64,000 nt of DNA from Alphaproteobacteria bacterium (GTDB lineage Bacteria; Pseudomonadota; Alphaproteobacteria; Rhizobiales; Hyphomicrobiaceae). Shown here piece after piece: positions 39,000 through 49,263 of the stretch. Under the pieces are notes generated by a model, which worked only from the letters and a program-made list of their open reading frames with translations, was not told where the DNA came from and did not search any database. The stretch is taken from positions 1 to 64,000 of the forward strand of contig JAHZKP010000030.1 of the NCBI GenBank assembly GCA_022600345.1, given 5' to 3'. The stretch's first letter is position 1. Each line of letters begins with the position of its first letter. Both the position numbers and the translations under genes were made by a program.

Positions 39000-39944
39000 T
39001 CAGTAGGAAGACCCTGCGTAAGCTGTTGGATAAGCAAAGCTTGCTGGCGTCGTCTCGCGAACCTTCGGCGCCTGAACGACAGACCAAGCCGACTTGTCAG
39101 CCAACAGCGCCTTGACAACCAGAGAGTTCAGGCGATGGCCGCCGCGGACTGAACGGAACGCACCCAGGATTGGCAGTCCGGCCAAAGCCAGGTCGCCCAC
39201 GGCGTCCAGCATCTTGTGACGCACGAATTCCTCAGGGTAGCGAAGACCTTCGCTATTCATGACACGATCATCACCGATCGCCACTGTATTATTGAGGTTG
39301 GCACCAAGTGCCAGTCCGTTTTTCCAAAGGTGCTCGACATCGCGCATGAAGCCGAACGTACGAGCGCGGCTCAATTCATGGCGGAACACACCTGGCGACA
39401 TTTCATAGGCCAGTCGCTGGCGGCCGATAATCGGGGAATCGAAATCGATCTCAACATCAAGGTGAAAACCGGTGTGCGGCGCGATCTCGCCGAAGCAATC
39501 ACCGTCTTCAACACGGATCGGTTTGATAACTTTCAGGAATTTGCGCGGCTCGGAAAGTTCCATCAGGCCGGCATCGTCAATGGCTTCGACGAACGTTGCC
39601 GAACTGCCATCCATGATCGGCACTTCTTTGCTGTCGATCTCGATGTAGCAGTTGTCGACAGCCAAGCCGCGAAGCGCAGCCATGAGATGTTCAACAGTGC
39701 TGACTGTATTACCGTCTTCGTCTCCGATCACGGTACATAGCGTCAAACTCTTGACGTTATGAACGCTGGCTTCGATGTCTGAAATAACCCGCCCGCGTTG
39801 CGTGACAAGAAAACGGAGCCCAGCATCGGCCTCAGCCGGATGGAGGATCACCGATGCTGGAGCTCCGCTGTGCACCCCCGTGCCAGTAAGCTCGATCTCA
39901 CGCGCGACAGTAGTCTGGCGCGAGCCGATAAAACGATTCGACAT
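39000..39944 (-). CDS. lpxC: UDP-3-O-acyl-N-acetylglucosamine deacetylase
   Basis: A 314-residue zinc enzyme that commits UDP-3-O-acyl-GlcNAc to lipid A synthesis. Typical features: IELTGTGVHSGAPASV at the N-terminus, zinc-ligand region STVEHLMAAL, EVPIMDGSS, and the second metal site EFVRHKMLDAVGDLALAGLP with HKxxD. The ATG at 39944 is preceded by GAGGGA nine bases away. The gene lies downstream of ftsZ after a 276-bp gap, the usual alphaproteobacterial order. Confidence 0.96.
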   Translation of the reverse strand: MSNRFIGSRQTTVAREIELTGTGVHSGAPASVILHPAEADAGLRFLVTQRGRVISDIEASVHNVKSLTLCTVIGDEDGNTVSTVEHLMAALRGLAVDNCYIEIDSKEVPIMDGSSATFVEAIDDAGLMELSEPRKFLKVIKPIRVEDGDCFGEIAPHTGFHLDVEIDFDSPIIGRQRLAYEMSPGVFRHELSRARTFGFMRDVEHLWKNGLALGANLNNTVAIGDDRVMNSEGLRYPEEFVRHKMLDAVGDLALAGLPILGAFRSVRGGHRLNSLVVKALLADKSAWSVVQAPKVRETTPASFAYPTAYAGSSY

Positions 39945-40220
39945 GAAAGCCGTCCCTCGATGCCTGCCCAGGCAACGGTCGCTAATTATTATACTAGCTG
40001 CGACCTGCCACCCCCAAGAAAGGGCCAAACTGTTTCAAGCACCTCCGAAGAGGCCCCCAGCACACACCCCATTAGTTTGCTGGAGAATTTCGAAATCAGT
40101 ATCGCCCGTTAACGAATTAGACGATACCCCCGGGCAACAGCTCATACAAATCACGCTTTCTTACATTCTGTTACCCAATTACCGCGAAAGCTTCGCCGGC
40201 TGAATGACGCTTGGAAGGGC

Positions 40221-42125
40221 TCAGCCGCGCCCCCGCCTTTGGTCAAAAAATACTGGCAAATCAGATGGTTGACTGCCGTCACTCTGTTGCGGTGAAGGTT
40301 TGGCCGGGCGCCGTGTCGCACCCTCATTCCGAACTTGAGCAGTATACATTTCATCGTTTGTTACATGCTGGGGCTTGCCCGTGGCCTGATCTTCCGGCGA
40401 ATCACCTTGCCGCCTGCCGATCCCTGTCAGCCGCTCAAACAGTCCCGGCTTACGCCCCGCACCCGAAGCGGCCTCTTCCTTATATTGCTGTCCGCCATCC
40501 GCCTGCTGCTTGGCGTAGTAGTCGCGTTGACCGACCTCGGGAAATTCCTGAACCTCAGGCATCCTTGGGGCCGCCCTGCGAATCTCTTCCGTCTGCCGGG
40601 GAACAAATCCGCGATCACCTGACGGCGGGGCCGAATGCTGTGCCGGCGTCTCCCCGGCACCATAGCCCGGCTGCGGCGGCATAGATTGGCGCGACTTCAG
40701 CCCATCGTTTCCGGTTTCGATAACCACCCCTTCGGGAGATCGCCACAGATCGGAAGTATTCTCCGGCACCGCGGCAGCCCGCTCCGGCTGTGCGGCGTTC
40801 CCAGCGGGTGGCGACACGGTTTGCGACGCTGTTTCAGGCGGCCGACCGCGCGATGGCGTCACGTTTTCCGCAGGTGGTTGCCGGGTGGCCTGATAATTCG
40901 CCGGCGGTACAGGAGGTGCAGAACCCCCAGCCGCGTCACCGGGCCGCTTCGGCAAGCCTTCCAAACCAACTGTGCCATCGGCTGAGTTGTCCGGCTTCGC
41001 CCGTTGAGCACCGGCATTGGCACCGGGAACCGGCGGCGGAACCGGAGGCGCAACTGATGCGTTGGTGTCGGTCGCGCCGTTGCCCTGCGAACTGCTCCCT
41101 GTCCGAAGCGAATCTCCACCGCCGCTCTGGCCAAACGAGCCAGGCGACTTCGCATCATCGGCACTCGACATGCCCGAGGCGACGATCGACACCCGAACCC
41201 TGTCATCCATGCCAGAATCGAACGTTGCGCCGACAATAATATTGGCTTCTGGATCGACTTCCTTGCGAACCCTTGAAGCCGCTTCGTCGACCTCGTAGAG
41301 CGTCAGGTCGGGACCGCCTGTAATCGACAGCAGCAAGCCACGCGCACCCTGCAACGAAACGTCATCCAGCAGCGGATTGGCGATTGCCTCTTCGGCCGCC
41401 GTAATCGCGCGGCGCTCGCCCGCCCCTTCGCCGGTTCCCATCATTGCCGAACCCATGTTCGCCATCACGGCACGAACGTCGGCAAAATCCAGATTGATCA
41501 GTCCCTCGCGAACGATCAGATCGACAATGCACGCGACCCCCGAATAAAGCACCTGATCGGCCAGAAGGAATGCCTCGGCAAATGTCGTCTTTTCGTTGGC
41601 AACGCGGAATAGATTTTGGTTGGGAATGACGATCAGCGTATCGACGTTATCGCGCAGCTCATTGATCCCGTCCTGGGCCATCCGCATCCGCCGGCTGCCT
41701 TCGAATTGAAACGGTTTCGTCACCACGCCAACGGTCAATATACCCAGATCGCGAGATGCCCGCGCGATCACCGATATGGCGCCCGTCCCCGTGCCGCCAC
41801 CCATTCCCGCGGCCAGGAATACCATGTGCGATCCTGAAATCTGCGACCGGATCTCATCGATCGCTTCTTCAGCCGCCGCCGCCCCAATTTCCGGATTGGC
41901 CCCCGCACCCAGCCCTTCGGTCAGGTTCTCGCCAAGCTGGATGCGATGTTCGGCGCTGGAGACCTCAAGGGTCTGCGCATCGGTATTCGCAACCACGAAT
42001 TCGACGCCCGTCAAACCAGCCGCAATCATGTTGTTGACCGCGTTGCAGCCCGCCCCACCGACTCCGATCACTGTAAGTCTTGGCTTCAGATCGGTTAACT
42101 GTGGCAGATCCAGCTTGATATTCAT
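40221..42125 (-). CDS. ftsZ: Cell division protein FtsZ
   Basis: A 634-residue tubulin homologue that builds the division ring. The GTPase core spans about 1-325 with the G-box [10 protein letters not shown] (21-30), GMGGGTGTG (107-115) and the T7-loop segment [12 protein letters not shown] Pro/Gln/Gly-rich linker of about 290 residues follows, and the end (SDLPVFF then basic residues) resembles the conserved C-terminal peptide that binds FtsA. The long linker is usual for alphaproteobacteria. It is 123 bp downstream of ftsA. Confidence 0.97.
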   Translation of the reverse strand: MNIKLDLPQLTDLKPRLTVIGVGGAGCNAVNNMIAAGLTGVEFVVANTDAQTLEVSSAEHRIQLGENLTEGLGAGANPEIGAAAAEEAIDEIRSQISGSHMVFLAAGMGGGTGTGAISVIARASRDLGILTVGVVTKPFQFEGSRRMRMAQDGINELRDNVDTLIVIPNQNLFRVANEKTTFAEAFLLADQVLYSGVACIVDLIVREGLINLDFADVRAVMANMGSAMMGTGEGAGERRAITAAEEAIANPLLDDVSLQGARGLLLSITGGPDLTLYEVDEAASRVRKEVDPEANIIVGATFDSGMDDRVRVSIVASGMSSADDAKSPGSFGQSGGGDSLRTGSSSQGNGATDTNASVAPPVPPPVPGANAGAQRAKPDNSADGTVGLEGLPKRPGDAAGGSAPPVPPANYQATRQPPAENVTPSRGRPPETASQTVSPPAGNAAQPERAAAVPENTSDLWRSPEGVVIETGNDGLKSRQSMPPQPGYGAGETPAQHSAPPSGDRGFVPRQTEEIRRAAPRMPEVQEFPEVGQRDYYAKQQADGGQQYKEEAASGAGRKPGLFERLTGIGRRQGDSPEDQATGKPQHVTNDEMYTAQVRNEGATRRPAKPSPQQSDGSQPSDLPVFFDQRRGRG

Positions 42126-42248
42126 TGCGCCCCCGCATCGATTGACCGGCCATCCACCGGCAACTCACAAACGACTGCCTGAATACGCGTGCGGCCAGCG
42201 TTATGGAACAAACGCTGGCTGGCCATCTTCAGAAACTTTACGGACGCA

Positions 42249-43520
42249 TCACAAACCCGACATCAACCAATTCCCAACCCGCCCCAGATAGCCCTGCGAG
42301 GCCTCGCCGCGCGATTCAACACGCATCGGCATCTGATCAGGCGAAAACGCGGAAGCTACCATACCGACTGCCGTTGAGAACGCCGCGCTGCGCAGGTTCT
42401 CAGCAAGCTCGAAGTCCGCCGACGGCCTGGCTACTCTGACGGATTTGCCAAGCCGGTTCGCCATGAACCCGGCAAGCCCCAGCAATTCCGAACCACCACC
42501 AGTCAATACGACCCGCGTTCCGGCGTATTCAACCACTCCGCTTCGCTCGAGTCTCTCAACGACAAGCGATGCGATCATCGCCGACCTGTGAGAGATGATC
42601 CCGGCCAGGTCGGCCTTATTCGAGTGATGCAACCCGCCTTCCTCATGCCCGGCCAGCGAATAGGAGAAAGTCTCATGCGAATCAGATTGCGCCGACACTA
42701 GTGTGCCATAAAGATTTTTGATTCGCTCGGCTTCTGCAAACGGAGTCTGCAAACTACGTGCGATATCGAAGGTGATGTGGTCCGAACCCACCGATATCAC
42801 GTCGGCATGGACGAAACGGCCCTCTGAAAACATCGCAATCTTGACGGTTCCGCCCCCGATATCGATCGCAGCGACCCCTAGGCGCCGTTCTTCCTCGCTT
42901 GTTGCCGCCATGGCGCTCGAAAAAGGAGAGATCTCCAGCCCGGCGATCCTCAGGTGGCATTTTTCGATCAGCATCGAGAGATTCCGCAGCGGACCTTCGT
43001 CCGATGTCACCGCATGCAAATCCGCCGTCAGCCGGCGCGCCGCCATACCGCGCGGCTCCTTAGCACCAGACTGACCATCCAGCCGATATCCCAATTCATT
43101 CATGTGAACCAGATTGCGGCCCTCGCGAACCGCAAACGACCGCCCTGCGCGAAGACACCGCCCAATATCGGTCTCCGAGACGACCCCGGTCGCAATTTCA
43201 GCGTTCGCGGCAAATATCTGCGACTGCAGCCGCCCGCACGAAAACGCAACGTTGACCGCCGTCAGCGTATCGCCGACCATCCGCTCGGCGTGGCTGACGC
43301 ATGATCGCACCGCCTGCTCGGCCTCATCCAGATCGGTAATCATTCCCGACTTCACACCAGAAGAACGAACGCACGAGGCACCAACGATAGTCGCCCCCAA
43401 AGCGGTCCGCTTATTGGGCTTGTCTGGCGCTACGATCAGGCAGCAGTTCTTCGACGAACCGATATCGAGGAACCCGACCAGATGGCCGGACCGCCTTGAA
43501 TGATTGTCTCTACTCAACAC
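42249..43520 (-). CDS. ftsA: Cell division protein FtsA
   Basis: An actin-like protein that tethers FtsZ to the membrane. Visible motifs: phosphate-1 GFLDIGSSKNCCLIV near the start, AAIDIGGGTVKIAMF (phosphate 2), VVLTGGGSELLGLAGF (adenosine) and the C-terminal amphipathic helix GRVGNWLMSGL. The start is uncertain. GTG 43520 (423 aa) has GAGGT nearby; TTG 43517 and TTG 43535 are also in frame. It lies between ftsQ (84-bp gap) and ftsZ. Confidence 0.92.
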   Translation of the reverse strand: MLSRDNHSRRSGHLVGFLDIGSSKNCCLIVAPDKPNKRTALGATIVGASCVRSSGVKSGMITDLDEAEQAVRSCVSHAERMVGDTLTAVNVAFSCGRLQSQIFAANAEIATGVVSETDIGRCLRAGRSFAVREGRNLVHMNELGYRLDGQSGAKEPRGMAARRLTADLHAVTSDEGPLRNLSMLIEKCHLRIAGLEISPFSSAMAATSEEERRLGVAAIDIGGGTVKIAMFSEGRFVHADVISVGSDHITFDIARSLQTPFAEAERIKNLYGTLVSAQSDSHETFSYSLAGHEEGGLHHSNKADLAGIISHRSAMIASLVVERLERSGVVEYAGTRVVLTGGGSELLGLAGFMANRLGKSVRVARPSADFELAENLRSAAFSTAVGMVASAFSPDQMPMRVESRGEASQGYLGRVGNWLMSGL

Positions 43521-43603
43521 TGCTCGACACCTCAAAAAACAATACTGCGCCGAAGCCCGGCGCTATGCTGGTCGTCCAATTCAATACAGGCCGACGGTAA
43601 CGG

Positions 43604-44590
43604 TCAGCCAGCCGGATCAATCAGATCCGCAATCGTCTCAGGCCGCGAACTCGTCCGCCCCACTTCATTCGTTGCGCGCACGGCAATGCGGCCCTGCGCC
43701 CGCACGTCCACAATAGCGTTGCCGTTTTCCAGAATGCCTCGGAATGCCGGCCAGGCCGCAAGCCCAGCCAACGCACCCGCCTCGCCTTCAGCAGGCAGAT
43801 GGATGACAATTCCGTTGCCCAGCTCGACGCTCCAGCGCCGCCTGCCGTATCGGCGTGCACGGCTGAATCGTTTCGCAATTTCCGGGTGCTGCCCGACGAG
43901 CCGCCAGAACGCCAGCGCTTTTTCGCCTGCCCCCGCACCGGCAAATCTCGGCAAATCCTTAGGTGCCCTTGCCTCATCGACACGCGCCAGAACCCGGCCT
44001 GCCGCATCGATCAACTGCAGCGCTTTGCCGTCATCCCACACAGCAAAAGTTTTTCGCTCCTTGACCAGGACTTCCAGTTGGTTGGGCCAGACCCGCCTGA
44101 ACTGCACTTCAGCAATCCACGGCAAGGCTTCAAGCCGCGTGCGCGCGGCTTCGGTATTAAAACTGGCCACCGACTTGGCCTTATCAAGCTTCAGGGCTTC
44201 GAAGATGTCGGCAGCGAATGCAAATCTGTTCCCTTTGAGCGAAACCTGATCCAGGCCAAAGCCGGCAAAAACAAGTGCGTCTTCGATTTGCGGAACCATA
44301 CCGGCAACCCGGCGCAGGCGTTGCGCATCTAGCGCCAGAAGCAATGTGAAAATCAGCGTCGCTGCAAAAAGCGCCAGTGTCACAGACAACGCCTTGCGCA
44401 GTGCCCAACGCAGCTTGCCCGTTGGCGAAGAAGAAGAAGAAGAAGAAGTCGGCTGCGAAGTCGATGGCGTGGTTTGGGACGTCGAGGCCTCCAACGTTGG
44501 GGAGGCGGAAAAGTGAGAAAGCTCAACCGAAGACGCTGGCGCTTGCTGCGCCCGCCGCGAGAAATCCGAACTTGAACCTACCTCTTGCAA
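43604..44590 (-). CDS. ftsQ: Cell division protein FtsQ
   Basis: A bitopic divisome protein of about 328 residues. A low-complexity Ser/Thr cytoplasmic tail precedes one membrane helix (ALSVTLALFAATLIFTLLLAL, about 70-90). A POTRA domain (VSLKGNRFAFAADIFEAL) and a beta domain follow. TTG 44590 is preferred because GAGG lies seven bases upstream; it overlaps the ddl end by 13 bp. An ATG at 44635 would overlap ddl more. The tail contains a run of about seven serines encoded by a GAA/TCT triplet repeat. Confidence 0.88.
   Translation of the reverse strand: MQEVGSSSDFSRRAQQAPASSVELSHFSASPTLEASTSQTTPSTSQPTSSSSSSSPTGKLRWALRKALSVTLALFAATLIFTLLLALDAQRLRRVAGMVPQIEDALVFAGFGLDQVSLKGNRFAFAADIFEALKLDKAKSVASFNTEAARTRLEALPWIAEVQFRRVWPNQLEVLVKERKTFAVWDDGKALQLIDAAGRVLARVDEARAPKDLPRFAGAGAGEKALAFWRLVGQHPEIAKRFSRARRYGRRRWSVELGNGIVIHLPAEGEAGALAGLAAWPAFRGILENGNAIVDVRAQGRIAVRATNEVGRTSSRPETIADLIDPAG
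44427..44448 (+). repeat. GAA trinucleotide repeat inside ftsQ
   Basis: Seven GAA units in a row on the plus strand. They encode a serine run in the N-terminal cytoplasmic tail of FtsQ. Gains or losses of whole units would stay in frame. Confidence 0.95.
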
Positions 44591-45522
44591 CTCGCATCCT
44601 CGACAATCCAGCGAACGAGTTCGCCGAACGTCCATCCAGCATGTTGGGCCAATTCAGGAACCAGTGAGGTCTCCGTCATGCCCGGCTGCGTGTTTACTTC
44701 AAGGCACACCAGTTCGCCGGTCCCACCTTCAGTATCGTCAAAACGGTAATCCGCTCTTGAGACACCTCGACAGCCCAGCGCGCGATGCGCCGCCAAAGTG
44801 TATTTCCCAATCATTTGGTTAATATCCGGTGAAAGATCGGCCGGAACCTGATGCCTGGAACCGCCTGGAGCGTATTTCGCTTCGAAATCGTAGAAATCGA
44901 GTCCTTCGGCCGGCAGGATCTCGGTGATCTGGGTGACGAAATCGCCGATAACGGCGCAGGTCAGTTCTCGTCCGGCAACATAGCGCTCGGCCATGACGAT
45001 CTCATCGGCCGAACCGCCGTCGCTAACAACGGCCGCCGGCGCATCTCCGGAGCGCACGATCCGAACCCCAACGCTTGACCCTTCAGCCACCGGTTTGACG
45101 ACATAAGGCGGGGTCATCGGGTGCGAAGCCGCCACTTCCCGCCGGCTCACCAGAACAGCGTCAGCCACAGGAACACCGGCAAGCTTCAAAACGTCCTTGG
45201 CACGCTCCTTGTGCATGGCAAGCGCTGAGGCCAAAACGCCCGAATGGGTGTAGGGAATTTCCAGGCATTCCAATATGCCCTGCAAACATCCATCCTCACC
45301 GAACTCTCCATGTAGCGCATTGAAGCAGGCATCCGGCTTCAAATCGGCCAGTTTGGTCGCGATATTTCGATCGACATCGATGCGCGTCACCACATACCCC
45401 TCGCCTTCGAGAGCACCAGCGACTGCCTCGCCTGATCGCAACGAGACGTCCCGCTCCGCCGACCAGCCCCCATAGCAAACGGCAATGTTGGTCTTGGTGC
45501 GCGGTGGTGCTGGAGCGATCAT
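44578..45522 (-). CDS. ddl: D-alanine--D-alanine ligase
   Basis: A 314-residue ATP-grasp enzyme that makes D-Ala-D-Ala for peptidoglycan precursors. Motifs: NIAVCYGGWSAERDVSLRSG at the N-terminus, ALHGEFGEDGCLQGILECL, PYVVKPVAEGSSVGV (ATP-binding), and ELVCLEVNTQPGMTETSLVPE with the metal ligands and Ser/Thr motif. It lies between murB (74-bp gap) and ftsQ, which starts inside its 3' end. Confidence 0.96.
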   Translation of the reverse strand: MIAPAPPRTKTNIAVCYGGWSAERDVSLRSGEAVAGALEGEGYVVTRIDVDRNIATKLADLKPDACFNALHGEFGEDGCLQGILECLEIPYTHSGVLASALAMHKERAKDVLKLAGVPVADAVLVSRREVAASHPMTPPYVVKPVAEGSSVGVRIVRSGDAPAAVVSDGGSADEIVMAERYVAGRELTCAVIGDFVTQITEILPAEGLDFYDFEAKYAPGGSRHQVPADLSPDINQMIGKYTLAAHRALGCRGVSRADYRFDDTEGGTGELVCLEVNTQPGMTETSLVPELAQHAGWTFGELVRWIVEDASCKR

Positions 45523-45596
45523 CAGATCATCCTCGACGTTTCAGGGTAGAACTTCGGCGGAAGAGAACTCGCGCCGCAACGATGGCCGGCCACGGC

Positions 45597-46586
45597 CTAC
45601 TCCACATCGCCAACCGCGTCGGCATCAAGCGCCAGCGCTTCCCCCACGGGGCGGCCTTCAAGCGGTTCGCCCAGCCTGACAATTTCCCACTTCAGGGTAA
45701 TACCCGAGTTCGCCTTCACCCGCGCCCTGACGGTTTCTCCGAGCCGTTCGAGGTCTTCGCCCGTCGCATCCTCAACGTTGATCAGGAAGTTGCAGTGCTT
45801 TTCTGAAACCTGCGCACCGCCAACCTTGAAGCCTCGGCAACCGGCCGCATCGACCAGCTTCCAGGAACTGTTCTCAGGCGGGTTCTTGAAAGTCGACCCC
45901 CCCGTGCGCTCACGGATCGGCTGGTGCTCCTCGCGGTAGTCGGCAACTTCTTCCATCTGCTTTTGGATGTCAGCAACATCGCCCGGCTCACCCTTGAAGG
46001 TCGCGGACGTGAAAATATAGTCCTTCGGAATGCCGCAATGACGATAGGCAAAACCCATGTCAGCAAGCGACAGTTCGTGAATGTTACCCTGCCGGTCGAC
46101 CGCACGCGCGCTTTCCAGGACATCCTTGGTCTCGCCGCCGTGTGCCCCCGCATTCATGCGCAGCGCACCACCAACTGACCCCGGAATGCCGCGATAAAAA
46201 TGCAGGCCCGCGATTCCCGCTTCGCCCGCCGCCCGAGCCAGCTTGACGTCTGGCACCGCTGTTCCCACCCGGATGCGGCTGTCTCCCAAAACCTCGATCT
46301 GCCCGAACCCGCGCCCCAGCCGGATGACGACGCCTGCCACACCGCCATCGCGCACCAGCAGGTTCGACCCCAGCCCCAGCACGAACACCGGCATCTCAGA
46401 TGGAATGTTCTTCAAGAAGTAGGCAAGGTCAGCCTCATCTGCCGGGGTAAACAGCACCTGTGCCGGCCCACCGACCCTGAACCACGTAATGCCCGACAGG
46501 TCGGCATTGGCCTTCAGGCGCCCTCGCAAATCGGGCAGCAGTGCTGCCAGATCCTCGGTCAGATCGACAAAGCTCACCGGCGTCAC
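45597..46586 (-). CDS. murB: UDP-N-acetylenolpyruvoylglucosamine reductase
   Basis: A 329-residue FAD enzyme that reduces UDP-GlcNAc-enolpyruvate to UDP-MurNAc. Type I/II hallmarks: [49 protein letters not shown] and the [10 protein letters not shown] motif containing the catalytic Ser. The GTG start overlaps the murC stop (GTGA), so coupling is likely. Confidence 0.96.
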   Translation of the reverse strand: MTPVSFVDLTEDLAALLPDLRGRLKANADLSGITWFRVGGPAQVLFTPADEADLAYFLKNIPSEMPVFVLGLGSNLLVRDGGVAGVVIRLGRGFGQIEVLGDSRIRVGTAVPDVKLARAAGEAGIAGLHFYRGIPGSVGGALRMNAGAHGGETKDVLESARAVDRQGNIHELSLADMGFAYRHCGIPKDYIFTSATFKGEPGDVADIQKQMEEVADYREEHQPIRERTGGSTFKNPPENSSWKLVDAAGCRGFKVGGAQVSEKHCNFLINVEDATGEDLERLGETVRARVKANSGITLKWEIVRLGEPLEGRPVGEALALDADAVGDVE

Positions 46587-48016
46587 TCCCCCGCCATCCG
46601 CCGTTCTTCATTCAACCACAACGGCAGGGCGTTGGCCCATTCGGTCGAGGTGCCCGCCCCCAGGCAGATGACAGCGTCGCCCGATTGCCCGTAGCGCTGA
46701 ACCAGGCCGGTCAGTTCCCTCGGGTCCTCGATCGCCAACACCGAGCGGTGGCCTGCTGCACGGATCCCCTCGGCAATCGAACGCTGATCGACCCCCTCAA
46801 GCGGAGCTTCACCCGCCGTATAAAGTGGCGCAACGATGACGCTGTCGGCGCTGCCAAAGCAACCGCAGAACTCCGGGAACAGGCTCTTGATCCGCGAATA
46901 GCGATGCGGTTCGAACACAGCGACAACCCGGCCCTGGGCGCCCGCACGCGCCGCCTCCAGAACCGAGGCAATTTCGACGGGGTGGTGCGCATAGTCGTCA
47001 TATATTGAGATGCCGTTCCACTCGCCGGTCAACTGGAAGCGCCGCTTTACGCCTGAGAAGCTTTCCAGCGCCGCGCGAATGGCATCGTCGCTAACTCCGA
47101 TACGCAGCGCGACACCGATAGAAGCCAGCGCATTGAGCGCGTTGTGACGACCTGGAGCAGCAAACCTCAAGCCCTCGATCCGGCGCATCGCGCCACCCGC
47201 AATATGCTCCGCCAATTCGACATCCATCACCGAGACATGCCCATCGGCCCGCAAGTTCACCAGCCGGATGTCCGCATCTTCGCTCTCCCCGTAGGTGAAA
47301 AGGCTCCGCCCATCGCGCTTCAGGTCGAGCTTTGCAACCATGTCGGCAACGACCGGGTGATCGATACAGGCAATCAACAACCCATAAAACGGAATGTTGC
47401 GCATGAAGGTTTCATAAGCAGCATTCATGACTTCAACGCTGCCGAAGAAATCAAGATGCTCAGGGTCGGCATTGGTGACGATACCGATCTGGGTGGGCAG
47501 GCGCACAAACGTACCATCCGACTCATCGGCTTCAACAACCATCCATGGTCCAGCCCCAAGGCGCGCATTGGTCCCCCAGTCCTGGATGATGCCACCCGCA
47601 ATCACCGTTGGATCGACACCAGCCGACGTCAGGATGTGCGCGATCAACGATGTCGTCGATGTCTTGCCGTGCGTGCCTGTAACCGAAATTGACGAATAAA
47701 GCCGCATCAATTCAGCCAGCATTTCTGCCCGCCGAATAATCGGCAACCCACGCTTGCGGGCTTCTTCCAGCTCCGGATTACCGTCCTTCACCGCGCTCGA
47801 AATTACGACCTGCCTGGCCCCCACCAGATTGACCGCATCGTGCCCGACGAAAACGCGCACGCCCTTGGCCCGCAATCGCTTGACGTTGGCTGAATCCCGC
47901 TGGTCGCTGCCCTGGACCGAATATCCCTTGTCGATCAGGATCTCGGCGATGGCGCTCATGCCGATGCCGCCAATCCCGATGATGTGAAAGGTCCCGATCT
48001 GGGTGGGCATTTCCAT
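46583..48016 (-). CDS. murC: UDP-N-acetylmuramate--L-alanine ligase
   Basis: A 477-residue Mur ligase that adds L-Ala to UDP-MurNAc. Motifs: [17 protein letters not shown] (NAD-like fold loop), [18 protein letters not shown] (ATP-binding P-loop), [12 protein letters not shown], and the [13 protein letters not shown] stretch. ATG 48016 is preceded by GAGGGA; a second ATG two codons later is possible. It is 134 bp downstream of murG and overlaps murB. Confidence 0.96.
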   Translation of the reverse strand: MEMPTQIGTFHIIGIGGIGMSAIAEILIDKGYSVQGSDQRDSANVKRLRAKGVRVFVGHDAVNLVGARQVVISSAVKDGNPELEEARKRGLPIIRRAEMLAELMRLYSSISVTGTHGKTSTTSLIAHILTSAGVDPTVIAGGIIQDWGTNARLGAGPWMVVEADESDGTFVRLPTQIGIVTNADPEHLDFFGSVEVMNAAYETFMRNIPFYGLLIACIDHPVVADMVAKLDLKRDGRSLFTYGESEDADIRLVNLRADGHVSVMDVELAEHIAGGAMRRIEGLRFAAPGRHNALNALASIGVALRIGVSDDAIRAALESFSGVKRRFQLTGEWNGISIYDDYAHHPVEIASVLEAARAGAQGRVVAVFEPHRYSRIKSLFPEFCGCFGSADSVIVAPLYTAGEAPLEGVDQRSIAEGIRAAGHRSVLAIEDPRELTGLVQRYGQSGDAVICLGAGTSTEWANALPLWLNEERRMAGE

Positions 48017-48150
48017 GAGCGTCTATCCCTCGAAGTAATTCGCCGCTGTCAAAAGCTGAGCGAACGGAAATTGAATTCAAGCCGGTCGGCCGCACGCACA
48101 ACCTGCCGTGGGCGCACTGCCTCGCACCAAACCCACCTTAACCACCCGGT

Positions 48151-49263
48151 TTAGCGCGGCGCACCCGCCAACTCACCCACCAGATCGGCCAATCGACTGA
48201 CCGCGTCCGGCTTCCCCTGGGCCTTGGCAGCATTGGCGGCTTCTAACAGCGCCATCGGCTCGCTAATAAGGCGCTGCAGTTCACCTGCAAGCCGTTCAGC
48301 ATCCAGATCTTTCTGCTCGATACACCAAGCGCCCCCCGATTCGGCAAGCCTGGAGGCATTCTGAAGCTGATCATTATCCAGTGCATGTGGCAGCGGAACC
48401 AGGATTGACGGTCGCCCCATCACCGTCAACTCCGCAATGGTCGACGCCCCTGCCCGACCGATCACAAGTTGCGAATTTGCCATGATTTCAGGCAGATTGG
48501 CAAAGAAAGGTGCGACTTCTGCGTTGATTCCGCTGGCTGAATACGCCTGCCGAACCCGCTCCACGTCCTCTTCGCGCGCCTGCTGCACGATCCCCAGCCG
48601 CCCGCGCAAGGCATCTGGCAACTTCGCAATCGCCGGCGGGACCGTATCGGAGAAATACCGCGCCCCCTGCGAGCCACCAAAGATCAAGAGCTGCAACGGC
48701 TCTGATGCTTCCGGCGCCCAGTAGGGCCTCGAGGCGTGCTCGATCACCACATCGCGTACAGGATTGCCGGTAAAGTGCGCCTTCTCCCGCAAAGCCCCGT
48801 CGAGAAACTTGACTTGTTCAAAGCTTGTCGCAATGGCATCGACACGACCGGCCAGCATCTTGTTGGCCCGCCCCAGAACTGCGTTTTGCTCGTGCAGCGC
48901 GGTCTTGATCCCCCGCAGCTTGGCAGCCAGGAGCGGCGGAAAGGTCGGGTAGCCGCCAAATCCCAATACCACCGAAGGACGGATTTCACCCATCAGGCTG
49001 ACGGCGGCCGCAACCCCGCGTGACAACTCCCAAACGGTCTTGGCAACTGCGGTCGGCGACTTTCCCGTCAACGTCGCCGAAGGGATTTGATGGACTTTGC
49101 GCGCCGGAAACCCGGTTCCATAGCGATCGCCGCGCATATCGGTTGCCAGATCGACGATAAAACCTCGCCGCCCCAGCTCTTCGGCCAGCGCGAATGCGGG
49201 AAACAGATGCCCGCCGGTCCCCCCGGCGGCCAACAGCACACAAGGCGAATTGTCGTTATGCAC
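48151..49263 (-). CDS. murG: UDP-GlcNAc:lipid I GlcNAc transferase
   Basis: A 370-residue GT28 glycosyltransferase that makes lipid II at the inner face of the membrane. Motifs: LLAAGGTGGHLFPAFALAEEL, GFGGYPTFPPLLAAKL, EQNAVLGRANKML, IFGGSQGARYFSDTVP and the GRAGASTIAELT UDP-GlcNAc site. The GTG start shares one base with the ftsW stop (TAGTG), implying coupling. Confidence 0.96.
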   Translation of the reverse strand: MHNDNSPCVLLAAGGTGGHLFPAFALAEELGRRGFIVDLATDMRGDRYGTGFPARKVHQIPSATLTGKSPTAVAKTVWELSRGVAAAVSLMGEIRPSVVLGFGGYPTFPPLLAAKLRGIKTALHEQNAVLGRANKMLAGRVDAIATSFEQVKFLDGALREKAHFTGNPVRDVVIEHASRPYWAPEASEPLQLLIFGGSQGARYFSDTVPPAIAKLPDALRGRLGIVQQAREEDVERVRQAYSASGINAEVAPFFANLPEIMANSQLVIGRAGASTIAELTVMGRPSILVPLPHALDNDQLQNASRLAESGGAWCIEQKDLDAERLAGELQRLISEPMALLEAANAAKAQGKPDAVSRLADLVGELAGAPR

